A DNA stretch of 64,000 nucleotides from Anaerolineae bacterium (GCA_019912965.1 JAIOHM010000211.1:1-64000), one strand, 5' to 3'. Positions 34,030 through 42,888 are shown, numbered from the stretch's first letter. The notes: a model not told the origin generated them from the sequence alone. A program made the numbers and translations.

Positions 34030-35420
34030 ACAACAAGGATAGTGGAATGCAGTTACCAGTTAAGAGCCATCAGCCATCAGCCGTCAGCCGTCAGCCGCTG
34101 GGGGCTAAAGCCGCCCAGCTAATGAAAAAATCAAGCCCACTAAAGGGGCTAAACAAGCCACCACTATATCTACAATCCGGTTGGTTCTGGCCTTTTACTC
34201 GGAACTTTAAACTCATCACTCGTTACTCATTACTCATCACTATCCTGATTCTCGCTGCCTGTGCCCAGCCGACGCCGCTGCCACCTGCAGGCACATTTGC
34301 GCCACAGCTCCGCGATCAACCGACGCTGCCACCGCCAGTTTGGACGGAAAGCGCAGAAGAAATTACGCTGCAAAACGTCCAGCGCATCGCCTATTTGGGG
34401 CGTTTGGATGCCAACACCACCCCCAGCACCGTTTTTGCCTACGCCTTTTCGCCGGATGGGACGCGGCTGGCGGGGCTGAATAATGAGCAGTTGATCGGTT
34501 GGGATGTGGTCAGCGGGAAACTGGTTTTTAATACCGCACGTTCGGAAGCCGTTTTTGTGTACTACAGCGCGGACAAAAGCGAGGTGTACACGGTCAATGG
34601 GTTGGGCGTCATCAGCATTTATGATGCCGAAACCGGCGCATTTAAAGACAGTCTGGAAGGTCAACCCGCTTTCAATGGCATCGCGACCTATTACGCAGAT
34701 GATGGCTATCTGGCGCTGGGTGGCATTGATGGCAAGGTGAAGGTTTGGGATGTCGCCCAACGACTGTCGGTTGTGACGATTGAGGCGCACCGACTCCAGA
34801 TTACCGCATTGGCCTTCGATGCAGACGGCGAACGGTTAGCGACCGCCAGCGACGATCAGGTCGTCAAAATCTGGGAATGGCGCAGCCGGACGCAGCAGTT
34901 AGAAGTGAAAGCCACAGCCGTGCGGATGGCCTTCGCGCCGGATGGGTCGCAGTTCGCAGTCGGAGAATTTTCACAAATCCAGTTGTTTAACGGGCAGGAT
35001 GGATCGGTATTGTTCACGCTGAACACTGGCCCCGGCGCGGTCAAGGATGTGCTGACGTATTCACCGGACAGCCAATATCTGCTGAACGGCGGAGATATTC
35101 CGGCGATGACCGTGTGGGATGCCCAAACCGGGGCGCTGGCGAATCAGCTTCCGGGCGTGGGCGGCGAAACCATGACGGCGGCCTTTTCGCCCAACGGGGA
35201 TATTCTAGCGACAGCCGTACTGGGCGGGAATGTATCGCTGTGGGATATGAACACCATCCGCGCACAGACCCTCAACCGCGCTGATTTGAATGTCGGTACG
35301 CGGCAGATTTTATACGCTGATTGGACGAGCGATGGTTTTTCGCTGACCCTGTTCGATGGCACTGGCCCGATTCAGATATGGGGCATTCCAGCAGCGGCTG
35401 AGGCGACGGCGACACCGTAA
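34026..35420 (+). CDS. WD40-repeat lipoprotein with repeat-derived signal peptide
   Basis: 464 residues from ATG 34026 (overlapping the kinase stop) or 432 from ATG 34122. The signal peptide core FKLITRYSLLITILILAAC ends in a lipobox cysteine, and a PT-rich linker follows. The rest is a WD40 propeller (AFSPDGTRLAGLNNEQLIGWDVVSGKLV; ALAFDADGERLATASDDQVVKIWEWRS; AFSPNGDILATAVLGGNVSLWDM). The N-terminal 70 codons are made of repeat DNA: CAGCCATCAGCCGTCAGCC units, a GGGGCTAAAGCC element, and heptads ACTCATC/ACTCGTT that encode the hydrophobic signal core. The protein is probably held on the outer face of the membrane near the kinase sensor region. Confidence 0.88.
   Translation: MNNKDSGMQLPVKSHQPSAVSRQPLGAKAAQLMKKSSPLKGLNKPPLYLQSGWFWPFTRNFKLITRYSLLITILILAACAQPTPLPPAGTFAPQLRDQPTLPPPVWTESAEEITLQNVQRIAYLGRLDANTTPSTVFAYAFSPDGTRLAGLNNEQLIGWDVVSGKLVFNTARSEAVFVYYSADKSEVYTVNGLGVISIYDAETGAFKDSLEGQPAFNGIATYYADDGYLALGGIDGKVKVWDVAQRLSVVTIEAHRLQITALAFDADGERLATASDDQVVKIWEWRSRTQQLEVKATAVRMAFAPDGSQFAVGEFSQIQLFNGQDGSVLFTLNTGPGAVKDVLTYSPDSQYLLNGGDIPAMTVWDAQTGALANQLPGVGGETMTAAFSPNGDILATAVLGGNVSLWDMNTIRAQTLNRADLNVGTRQILYADWTSDGFSLTLFDGTGPIQIWGIPAAAEATATP
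34058..34161. repeat. CAGCCAT repeats plus GGGGCTAAAGCC element inside a gene
   Basis: ATCAGCCATCAGCCGTCAGCCGTCAGCC (seven-base period) is followed by GGGGGCTAAAGCCGCCCAGCTAATG and AAGCCCACTAAAGGGGCTAAAC. The last part resembles a palindromic element common between genes in filamentous and Chloroflexota-like genomes. It lies at the beginning of the WD40 lipoprotein frame. Confidence 0.5.
34203..34246. repeat. Heptad repeat encoding a signal peptide
   Basis: AACTTTAAACTCATCACTCG, then TTACTCATTACTCATCACTA repeats seven-base units. The same units occur on the other strand at 8455-8490. In frame they encode NFKLITRYSLLIT of the lipoprotein signal. Confidence 0.65.
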
Positions 35421-35433
35421 ATGCTTGTGTCTA

Positions 35434-35469
35434 TTTCTCTAGCCGAGGGTTTAACTTTGGCTAGAGAAA
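35434..35469. terminator. 11-bp inverted repeat after the WD40 gene
   Basis: TTTCTCTAGCC (35434-35444) pairs exactly with GGCTAGAGAAA (35459-35469). It has no T-tract, so it may be an mRNA-stabilising hairpin or factor-dependent terminator between convergent genes. Confidence 0.45.
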
Positions 35470-35603
35470 ATCAAATACACTGAAATCAATTCTTTAAATT
35501 TTTATGCTTTAATATTACGCTAGGTTTCTTCTTGTTCCTTTCAGAAGCTTTTCCCAAAGCAATCTAAATGATTCAACAGTGAATCACAAAAAGCCATGCA
35601 CAG

Positions 35604-36851
35604 TTAGGCAAGAGAGCAGCAAACTCGAAAACCAAGTTTAAGTGTACTGCTGTGTGCGTAGCCCCGTTCACGAGATGCAGAACGGGCATTGGAAATACTA
35701 AACTCCCTCGAACCACCGCGTAGAACTCGATAATCTGTTCCATCACTTAATGGAACATCGGGGAAATATTTATTTAAACACCACTCGCGTACATTGCCAA
35801 TCATATCCATTACCCCATATGGACTCGCGCCATAGGGGTAATGAGTTACAGGGGTTGTATTACGAGGCTTAAAATTGCAGCGACTTTCATCAAACGTCGA
35901 TCCCCAAGGGTATTTCCAATTTGTATCCCCTTGTGCTGCTCGCTGCCACTGCTGTTCTGTTGGCAAACCAATATTCTGATTTATAATCTTCGAAAGCCAC
36001 AAACAATAGGCAACAGCTTCATACCATGACACTCCAACTACTGGATAATCTTCGCGATTCATTTTGGCTGTATCCCAGTAGCGTGGCCCCTTCCAGTTTT
36101 CGTATTGCTTTATATGCCACCCATCGGCTGTCCACCAATCAGGGTTTTCATAGCCCTTTGCTTCAACAAACAGGGCAAATTGGGCGTTGGTTATCGGGTA
36201 TTTGGCAATTTTGAAGGGTTCAACGTTGTAGGTTTTTCCACCTTTGGGGACATATCCGCCCTCTTCAAGCGTCACCTTGCCGCCGGGAATCTCAATCCAT
36301 TCAAAGGGGGCAGGGAGCAATTTTTCTGATGAGAGTTTAGCTGCCTGTTCAATCCGGCGCTGAACTTCGGGTTGGTCAGCGGCAGGTGGAGGAGTCAAAC
36401 GACCATACATGGGTTCTTTCAAAAAGCGATTGCGGAGGGTATCCATCACCGCATCATAATAATAATGTGACCACGGAAGTGCATTGCGACGGGGTAATTC
36501 CTGCCGTAAAAGTTCAGGAAGGTGGTGCTTTTCAGCATCCAGATTAAAGCCTTCATCAAAAATTGGGACGATGTTGCGGTTCAGCCAAAAGGCTTCTTCA
36601 ATTTCTCGCCGCAGCCAATCGCCCTCATTTGCACAGCGTTCCAATGCACCACGCGACAGTACCAAAATGAAGTGGGCGCGGGCGGCAATTTGATTCAGGA
36701 TAATCTGATCGAATGCACCACTGTCGATGGTGTTTACATCCAGAAACACATCGTAGCCCCGTGCCTTTAAATCTGTGAAAATCAGGCGCGCCAAGTGCAT
36801 ACTGGTGCTGCGGCGGTAGCTGATGAACACGGTGTTCTGCGCGTCAGCCAT
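35604..36851 (-). CDS. TIR domain fused to FGE/sulfatase-modifying (SUMF1) domain
   Basis: 415 residues. The TIR domain (1-140) begins NTVFISYRRSTSMHLARLIFTDL and includes YDVFLDVNTIDSGAFD and HFILVLSRGALERCANEGDWLRREIEEAF, with the glutamate of RREIE at the catalytic position. From about 185 an FGE-like fold follows: FEWIEIPGGKV, FKIAKYPITNAQFALFVEAKGY, YPVVGVSWYEAVAYCLWLS, LPTEQQWQRAAQG, YPWGSTFDESRCN, GNVREWCLN, RVLRGGSREF, GFRVC. FGE-like domains either oxidise sulfatase cysteine or act as ligand-binding C-type-lectin-like modules. Without a sulfatase nearby, the second is more likely. Confidence 0.92.
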   Translation of the reverse strand: MADAQNTVFISYRRSTSMHLARLIFTDLKARGYDVFLDVNTIDSGAFDQIILNQIAARAHFILVLSRGALERCANEGDWLRREIEEAFWLNRNIVPIFDEGFNLDAEKHHLPELLRQELPRRNALPWSHYYYDAVMDTLRNRFLKEPMYGRLTPPPAADQPEVQRRIEQAAKLSSEKLLPAPFEWIEIPGGKVTLEEGGYVPKGGKTYNVEPFKIAKYPITNAQFALFVEAKGYENPDWWTADGWHIKQYENWKGPRYWDTAKMNREDYPVVGVSWYEAVAYCLWLSKIINQNIGLPTEQQWQRAAQGDTNWKYPWGSTFDESRCNFKPRNTTPVTHYPYGASPYGVMDMIGNVREWCLNKYFPDVPLSDGTDYRVLRGGSREFSISNARSASRERGYAHSSTLKLGFRVCCSLA

Positions 36852-36922
36852 GCAAATTATCCCTTGTGGCGGTGAAGCAATATATTCAATTGTATAACAA
36901 ATAGGGTTATATGGGCGAAGGG

Positions 36923-37315
36923 CTACCCATGTACTTTACAGGTGCCGTCTTCGCAAATGTCCACGCCGAAGAATTTGTTGATGCGGTAGCGATTGCGGGC
37001 GACGAAGCGGTACACCTTGTTGCCAAGCCAATCCATCCCCGGCAGGTGGAGCAGCAGCCACAGCGGGAAGGTCAGCGGCAGATCACGCAGCAGGCGGCGC
37101 ATTCCGTCAAATCCGCCCAGCATTTTGCCATCGGGTGAAACGACATGAATCTGCCCCATCGCGGTTTCAAAATCGAGGTTGGGGTAGCGCGATTCAACGG
37201 CATTCCAGTTATGCACATCCAAAAATTCGACGCGCTTGAACCAGTCCAACGCTGTCACCATGCGTTTGGTCTGTTTGCACAGGACACAGTAGCCATCAAA
37301 AATCGCGGTGGTCAT
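36923..37315 (-). CDS. DCC-family thiol-disulphide oxidoreductase (DUF393)
   Basis: 130 residues from the ATG at 37315. The N-terminus TAIFDGYCVLCKQTKRMV has the DGxCxxC motif that names the DCC family, a thioredoxin-like fold. GGFDGMRRLLRDLP and a hydrophobic WLLLHLPGMDWLGNKVYRFVARNRYR match its C-terminal half. The physiological role is unknown. Confidence 0.9.
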   Translation of the reverse strand: MTTAIFDGYCVLCKQTKRMVTALDWFKRVEFLDVHNWNAVESRYPNLDFETAMGQIHVVSPDGKMLGGFDGMRRLLRDLPLTFPLWLLLHLPGMDWLGNKVYRFVARNRYRINKFFGVDICEDGTCKVHG

Positions 37316-37463
37316 GTTTGATTGAACCGCCAAAACACCAAGATTACAAGTTCAAAACAGGATAACAAAAATGCATTAGAGCAGCATGTGAAGCATTACA
37401 CGATAAAATCCCGGCAGTGGCATCCAACCCAGATGCCACCACTGATAATCTAAAAACCGATAA

Positions 37464-38672
37464 CTATGAACCTCTTGGCGGCAGTGTCCCAATCAGAAAA
37501 ATCGCATAAGCGCCCTGTGTATCTCCAGCGCGGCTGCTCAATCCAAGCGAGACCGTATCGGGCGTACCGGGATTAACCAGCATTCCAGCATCCGAACGTC
37601 CACCCACAATCACAGTATCAATATCGCCCTCGGTCAGCGTTGCACCTGCGCCTCTGAAAGTTGGCACAGTGTCACATCCGCCACGTCCGGCATCATCGCA
37701 TTCGGCGTCCGTTTGCGTCATGGTCATAAACGCATCCAGACGGCTGTTGGGCGTAGCAACCATGTAAGTTTGGATAGAGGTGGTTTGTGCAGCCAGCGGC
37801 CCAACCCGGACTTCCAGCACATCGGTGTCGTTTTTCGGGTCAATCGCAAAACCGTCAATGACCGCCATATAACGCCCCGGTGCACCATCCAGACTGCCGA
37901 TGGTCAGGGTGATCGTCCCTACGCCCGCCTCTGCCGAGCCTGCAATAGATAGCTGTGATGCGCTGTCCAGCGTTTCGGCGGTAATGGTGCGTTCGGCTTC
38001 ACTGGGTAATGTGAAGGTATCCCCAATCATCTGCTCGGCGTCGATGTTGCACAACTCAAATGGCTCATCCCGATCTGGTACATCGAACTTGACCCGGATG
38101 ACCGGACGGAATCCGTCGATCCCATAAACCGTAATACGATAGCGCAAATCCGGGTTGGAATCTTCGGCAAAACGGATAGTCGCGGCGGTAGTGACTTCGC
38201 CGGGAATATCGGCACAGACGAAAGTGACATCCTGATATTGATCGGGGTCGGTGGTGACAGGGGTATTGGCGCGGCGCAAACGCAGGGTATAGTTCCCGGT
38301 CGAAGTGCCATCAGCGTTGCCCACGCGCGTCGCCACAATCGTGTACTGCCCGCTGGACGGGGCAGTGAATTCCATTTGGATACTCGAATCGGTTAAGCCG
38401 TCTTCGCTTCGTGCTACCAATTCACCCGCCGGATCAAGGATGCCGATCAAGGGTGCGAGTCCGCCGCTGGCCGCCATATCGATCACCATAATATCGCCTG
38501 CGGAAGCCTGCACTGTCCACCAATCCCAGAATGCGAGTGTGGTGATGCTGTCTTCCACAATATCGTCGTAGACAATATCCAGCACCAGCGGCGCGTTGGG
38601 GTCAACCTGCGCCAGCACGGGCAAAGCCATCAAAACAACCAGAGCGAAGATGAAAGCGCGTTTCCAGACCAT
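37464..38672 (-). CDS. Secreted protein with PPC-like domains
   Basis: 402 residues with a Sec signal peptide (FIFALVVLMALPVLAQ). The segment DSITTLAFWDWWTVQASAGDIMVIDM...APLIGILDPAGELVA...YTIVATRVGNADGTSTGNYTLRL is a prepeptidase-C-terminal-like beta-sandwich (about 35-135). A similar, more diverged domain follows, with a cysteine-containing segment DAECDDAGRGGCDT near 330. No catalytic motif is visible. It is probably an extracellular adhesin or accessory protein. GGAG precedes the ATG. Confidence 0.7.
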   Translation of the reverse strand: MVWKRAFIFALVVLMALPVLAQVDPNAPLVLDIVYDDIVEDSITTLAFWDWWTVQASAGDIMVIDMAASGGLAPLIGILDPAGELVARSEDGLTDSSIQMEFTAPSSGQYTIVATRVGNADGTSTGNYTLRLRRANTPVTTDPDQYQDVTFVCADIPGEVTTAATIRFAEDSNPDLRYRITVYGIDGFRPVIRVKFDVPDRDEPFELCNIDAEQMIGDTFTLPSEAERTITAETLDSASQLSIAGSAEAGVGTITLTIGSLDGAPGRYMAVIDGFAIDPKNDTDVLEVRVGPLAAQTTSIQTYMVATPNSRLDAFMTMTQTDAECDDAGRGGCDTVPTFRGAGATLTEGDIDTVIVGGRSDAGMLVNPGTPDTVSLGLSSRAGDTQGAYAIFLIGTLPPRGS

Positions 38673-38759
38673 AAATTAAATCTCCACAAAATCCATTCCT
38701 ACTATACACCCGCCCTCTGTAAATCCTCCGTGTACGCTGCGTCTCTATGGTTGATTTGC

Positions 38760-40226
38760 TTAAGTTCGACGGGCATCCAACGCCGCTTTGAGCGCCTCAG
38801 TAACCACTTTCGGATCACCTTTGCCGCCAAGCGCCTTCATGCACATACCCATCATCGCGCCCAGCAGCTTATCTTTACCGCCGAGATAATCCGCAACCAT
38901 TTTCTCATTTTCAGCCAGCACTTTATCAACTGCCGCGCTGATCGCCCCGGTATCCGATACCTGCGCCAAGCCCTGTGCTTCAACGATTTTGGCGGGATCG
39001 TCCCCCGTCGTCCACATTTCGTTAAGTACAGTTGTGGCTGTACCCCGGTTGAGCGTCCCGCCATCCACCAGTTTCAGCAGTGCCGCGAACTGCTTGGCGC
39101 TGATTTTAATCTGTTCAATATCCTCGCGCGCAATCTCGTTGGCATTCATCAGGCTGAACAGATTGCCCATCATCCAGTTGGCCGCCGACTTGGGATTCGC
39201 GCCGTTCGCCAGCACTTCTTCATAATAATGGGCGACGGCCTGATCCATCACCAAAACAGAGGCGTCATATTCGCTCAGACCCAATTCGCGGATAAAGCGT
39301 TCGCGTTTGGCATCCGGCAGTTCGGGCAGATTTTTCCGCACCTGCTCGACCCATTCGCGGCTGACTTCTAAAACGGGCAAATCAGGTTCAGGGAAATAGC
39401 GGTATTCATCGGCGGTTTCTTTGTAGCGTTGAATCACGACGCGCTGTTTAGCTTCGTCCCATCCGAGCGTGGCCTGCTTGACCGAATCGCCGCTTTCCCA
39501 CAGCTTAATCTGCCGTTCGGTTTCAGCCTTAATCGCCCGGAAAACATTGCGGATGCTGTTCAGGTTTTTAACTTCGGTGCGGGTGCGGAATTCGGTGTCG
39601 GTTTTGTGCATCACGCTGATGTTCGGCTCCATCCGCAGCACACCTTTGGACATATCGCCGTTGTTCACACCCAGATATTGCAGAATGGCGCGCAGTTTGC
39701 GTCCGAAGGCTTCGGCTTCTTCGGCGCTGTTCACGTCCGGCTCAGTGACGATTTCCAGCAGCGGCACACCTGCACGATTGTAATCCACCAGACTGCCACC
39801 GGGGATGTGCGTCAATTTGCCCGTATCTTCTTCCAGATGCGCGCGGCGGATGCGAATCCGTTTGGTGTAAGGGTCGCCTGTTTCCGGCGTCACCTCCACG
39901 TCCACGTAACCATTGATCGCCAGCGGACGGTCATATTGGCTGATCTGATAGCCTTTGGGGAGATCGGGATAAAAGTAGCTCTTGCGCGCGAACTGGTTAA
40001 ACGGCGGAATTTCGCAGTTCAGCGCTAGGCCAACCATCATGCCAAATTCGATGGCTTTGCGGTTAATGACGGGCAGCGTTCCCGGCAAACCCAGCGATAC
40101 CGGATCGACGGCAGTGTTGGGCGCGGCCTCGACGCTGTCCACCACCGGGCAGGCGCTAAACATTTTGCTCTCGGTCAGGAGTTCAGCATGAACCTCCAAC
40201 CCGATAATCGGCTTCCAATCGCTCAT
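38760..40226 (-). CDS. gatB: Asp-tRNA(Asn)/Glu-tRNA(Gln) amidotransferase subunit B
   Basis: 488 residues, full length. GatB holds and phosphorylates misacylated tRNA for transamidation. It starts PIIGLEVHAELLTESKMFSACP and has PFNQFARKSYFYPDLPKGYQISQYD, RRAHLEEDTGKLTH, YNRAGVPLLEIVTEPD and MSKGVLRMEPNISV, all family signatures. The C-terminal GatB/YqeY domain ends MGMCMKALGGKGDPKVVTEALK. gatA and gatC are not adjacent. Confidence 0.98.
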   Translation of the reverse strand: MSDWKPIIGLEVHAELLTESKMFSACPVVDSVEAAPNTAVDPVSLGLPGTLPVINRKAIEFGMMVGLALNCEIPPFNQFARKSYFYPDLPKGYQISQYDRPLAINGYVDVEVTPETGDPYTKRIRIRRAHLEEDTGKLTHIPGGSLVDYNRAGVPLLEIVTEPDVNSAEEAEAFGRKLRAILQYLGVNNGDMSKGVLRMEPNISVMHKTDTEFRTRTEVKNLNSIRNVFRAIKAETERQIKLWESGDSVKQATLGWDEAKQRVVIQRYKETADEYRYFPEPDLPVLEVSREWVEQVRKNLPELPDAKRERFIRELGLSEYDASVLVMDQAVAHYYEEVLANGANPKSAANWMMGNLFSLMNANEIAREDIEQIKISAKQFAALLKLVDGGTLNRGTATTVLNEMWTTGDDPAKIVEAQGLAQVSDTGAISAAVDKVLAENEKMVADYLGGKDKLLGAMMGMCMKALGGKGDPKVVTEALKAALDARRT

Positions 40227-40335
40227 GGTGTTGTGTGTCCTGATTTGCTCAACGTTACAGGCGGGATTTTACCACAGCCTCACACGGGAGTTGTATAATC
40301 ATGAGCATATCTGATTCGGAGAAGAGGGCTATCCG

Positions 40336-40566
40336 ATGCTTGCGGATTTAAGAACACGCGGTCACCAAATGCTGAATGAAGAGCCAGAAGATCGCCTCAG
40401 CACAGTGGTTCGGTTACTAGAGCTAATTGCAACCGCTAAAGACCAGCCTGAGATCGAAATTGAAGAACTACTGCTACTGGCATCTGGCGAATTACAGAAA
40501 ATGGATGAGGAAATTAAAGATGCACAGCCATTAGACAACTGGCGGAAGTATCTCGATGAACTTTAG
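40336..40566 (+). CDS. Small acidic protein of unknown function
   Basis: 76 residues, helical and acidic (MLADLRTRGHQMLNEEPEDRLSTVV...KYLDEL). AGAAGAGGG lies before the ATG, and a TATAAT box is at 40294-40299, so it is probably a real gene. It could be an antitoxin-like protein, but no toxin follows; the next gene is on the opposite strand. It is divergent from gatB and at the edge of the AT-rich patch. Confidence 0.55.
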   Translation: MLADLRTRGHQMLNEEPEDRLSTVVRLLELIATAKDQPEIEIEELLLLASGELQKMDEEIKDAQPLDNWRKYLDEL

Positions 40567-40578
40567 AATTGGATTTAT

Positions 40579-41628
40579 CTATTCGTTTTTCTTTTTGAGA
40601 CCATCATATTTATCGCCAATTCGAGGTAACCCTCCTATTGACATCCCCCATTTAACATCCCTGTTTTCTTCAATGGATTTGAGCATTTCCTCATAGCGTT
40701 CGTAGTTGGGATGGTTAGGGTTATAGCGAGGCCCCCAAGTTATCTGTTGATGGGCACGTGAAACAAGATAATTTAACTCCCAAGCACCTGTTTTAGAGTT
40801 AAAAAGAAATTTTATACAGGAAAATAAATCTTTGCGATTTTTATCAATCAAGTTAAAGGCCATTAACTCAGCCTTCCACAAATTTATGAGAGCATTTTCA
40901 ATATCTTGATCTTCTGTACTTTCAATAGCACACTCAATTTTGGTGTCCGAATTAGGCAATTCAAAGGAAACCAAAAAATCTGATTGCTTTTCCTCGGATT
41001 TTTCAGCCAAATTTCTAAACTCCCCGCTCAACTTTTGATATAAACCTTTTACAACACTGATCGTTTTATCAGCTGCAACCTCTCCATAACGAGACAAAAA
41101 TCCATTTAGAATTGCACCAGCCCCACTCCCCAAAATAATCCAAATAACGGGATGAGGATCTGTATTCTTACGAACATAACTTTCGACACTTATAGGAAGA
41201 AATGTGTCGATTTCTTGTAAAATTGTTTCAATTTCATCTTTTTTAAAATTTTGCTCATCAAACGCTATATGAATATGATTGGAAGCTCCAATTGCAGGAG
41301 GAAATATTTTAAGCAACTCAACTAATTGTTCGTCAGAAACAATAAATCCATTAATGGGATTCTGATTGATGGAAACAAAATCACTAGAATCAAACTCAAC
41401 ACCCTCAATAATTAGCTCATATTCTCCATCCTCTCTATTTTCTACATGGGCAGATTTAACTACGCCGATGGGTGGCAAAGTGGTCTCATGATTCCAAAAG
41501 ATTAGAGTATTTCCCCTTGAGATATACACCTGCGCAAGTTCTTCAAGTGCTTCTCTTGTAAAACGTTCTTGGTGTCTATCAATATGTGTAGTAGCGGCTA
41601 TTGCACGGAACCGTTTTTCGGTACTCAA
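40579..41628 (-). CDS. AT-rich foreign-looking gene; N-terminus prohead-protease-like
   Basis: About 349 residues from TTG 41628 (GGAG six bases upstream); another TTG is at 41649. The first 100 residues (FRAIAATTHIDRHQERFTREALEELAQVY...LIFWNHETTLPPIGVVKSAHVE) resemble the phage prohead protease/XkdF-like fold, where an HxD-like ID.H and a conserved NHE/piG segment recur. A hydrophobic glycine-rich segment (PVIWIILGSGAGAILNGFL) at about 165 may be a membrane helix, and the C-terminal part is unknown. Local GC is low: I counted 14 of 60 bases in 40801-40860 and 13 of 60 in 41221-41280. Transfer from a phage or plasmid is likely. Confidence 0.5.
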   Translation of the reverse strand: MSTEKRFRAIAATTHIDRHQERFTREALEELAQVYISRGNTLIFWNHETTLPPIGVVKSAHVENREDGEYELIIEGVEFDSSDFVSINQNPINGFIVSDEQLVELLKIFPPAIGASNHIHIAFDEQNFKKDEIETILQEIDTFLPISVESYVRKNTDPHPVIWIILGSGAGAILNGFLSRYGEVAADKTISVVKGLYQKLSGEFRNLAEKSEEKQSDFLVSFELPNSDTKIECAIESTEDQDIENALINLWKAELMAFNLIDKNRKDLFSCIKFLFNSKTGAWELNYLVSRAHQQITWGPRYNPNHPNYERYEEMLKSIEENRDVKWGMSIGGLPRIGDKYDGLKKKNE

Positions 41629-41774
41629 CAATATCTCCACAAAAAGCAAACTATTCTGATATGTAGCAAGCCTTAGCTTAATTATAATCTATGACGACTT
41701 ACAATAATACTCTAGGTTAATGAACTGCAAACACATCTAATCGAATATGTTACACATTTAAAGCTGAGTTACTT

Positions 41775-42375
41775 TTATCCTGCGCGATAGAACGACCAGA
41801 TGCTCAGATCGGTTTGGGGGACATGGTACTGTTCCATCACCCGAAAGCCATAGTGTTCATACAAGCCCACATTGGCGGGCGTCATGGTTTCAGTATAGAC
41901 CGATACTCCTTCAGCATCCGCATTGGCAAGAAACGGTTTGATGAGCTGCGAAGCCAAGCCTTTGCCCTGCGCTTCTGGCAGCACAGCGATGGTGTTCAGA
42001 TAGTAATGGGGTTCGGGCGCATACTGCTTCTGCATCGCCTCGAAACGGCTGAAGATACGCCCCGAATTGAAACAGAAATGGGCTGAAAACCAGCTTCAAA
42101 AATCCGCTTCCAACTAATCGCCCAAACTCCAAATCTTTCTGCCCCGGTTTGCTCCATACCGCAATGCCGTCTACGGGATCACCTATGCCATAAAGCTGCC
42201 CGCTGGCTGCCCAAGCACGCATAAACACCCCATAGAACCGGGGCATCCAACGCGCCCGTGCCGCCGCATCCGGGATGATGTATTCCCATAAAGGATTATT
42301 CTGGAAAGCGCGCGATTCGACCAGAACTGATCGATCAACATCGGCTAATCCAAGCGGCATCAAGCCCGTTTCCAT
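41775..42375 (-). pseudogene. Frameshifted GNAT acetyltransferase
   Basis: Two overlapping frames together make one GNAT protein. The upstream frame (42375 to about 42050) encodes METGLMPLGLADVDRSVLVESRAF and GIAVWSKPGQKD. The downstream frame (about 42050-41775) encodes YAPEPHYYLNTIAVLPEAQGKGLASQLI, the acetyl-CoA-binding motif A, and GLYEHYGFRVMEQY. The break lies near 42045-42065, where one or two bases are gained or lost. It is either a pseudogene or an assembly error. Confidence 0.8.
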
Positions 42376-42456
42376 ACTTCAGAATCTCCACACATTCATC
42401 GTATGGCACAGCGCGATCGAAGAAGGCTAAAGCTAGAAAAGGATGGGATTAGGAAA

Positions 42457-42888
42457 TCACTGGTAGTGATGCTGATGGGAATGGGTCGCCATACTCATGT
42501 GAAAATCGGGCGGAGGATTATTGCCTAACAGTTCGTATGCCTCGCTTAAGGTCGCCGCAAACATGTAGTGCTGCATATAGTGACGCAGCCCCGGAATTTC
42601 ACCGGCAACCATCAGGACAGGCCGTACCAGCGGTATATGACCAACCACAACCGTTTTATCTTCTCGCGGATGAGTCATTTGCATCAGAAGATACAGATTT
42701 TTCATCGTGTTGCGGGGAATATGATTATAGACAACGTTAAAAATGAGATGTACACGATGATCGACCGATTCCATCATCTTCAAATATGTTGGCGCGATGT
42801 GATGCAGGTCTGACCAATCCCAGCCTTCATTCAGGTTAATCTGGATAATGGTTTTTTCAGGGTTTCCCCAAAATATTTCACTGTTCAA
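42457..42888 (-). CDS. STAS/SpoIIAA-like small protein
   Basis: 143 residues beginning at a TTG codon (no ATG fits). EKTIIQINLNEGWDWSDLHHI, VHLIFNVVYNHIPRNTMKNL, HPREDKTVVVGHIPLVRPVL and FAATLSEAYELLG align with the protein at 9899-10300 segment by segment, so it is a paralogue. The C-terminus ends in a histidine-rich SMATHSHQHHYQ, which could bind metal. The function is unknown. Confidence 0.65.
   Translation of the reverse strand: MNSEIFWGNPEKTIIQINLNEGWDWSDLHHIAPTYLKMMESVDHRVHLIFNVVYNHIPRNTMKNLYLLMQMTHPREDKTVVVGHIPLVRPVLMVAGEIPGLRHYMQHYMFAATLSEAYELLGNNPPPDFHMSMATHSHQHHYQ

Noticed and set aside
38730..40028. Long antisense frames opposite gatB (38730-39371 and 39429-40028)
   Set aside because: gatB is full length and certain, and the antisense frames follow its codon structure.
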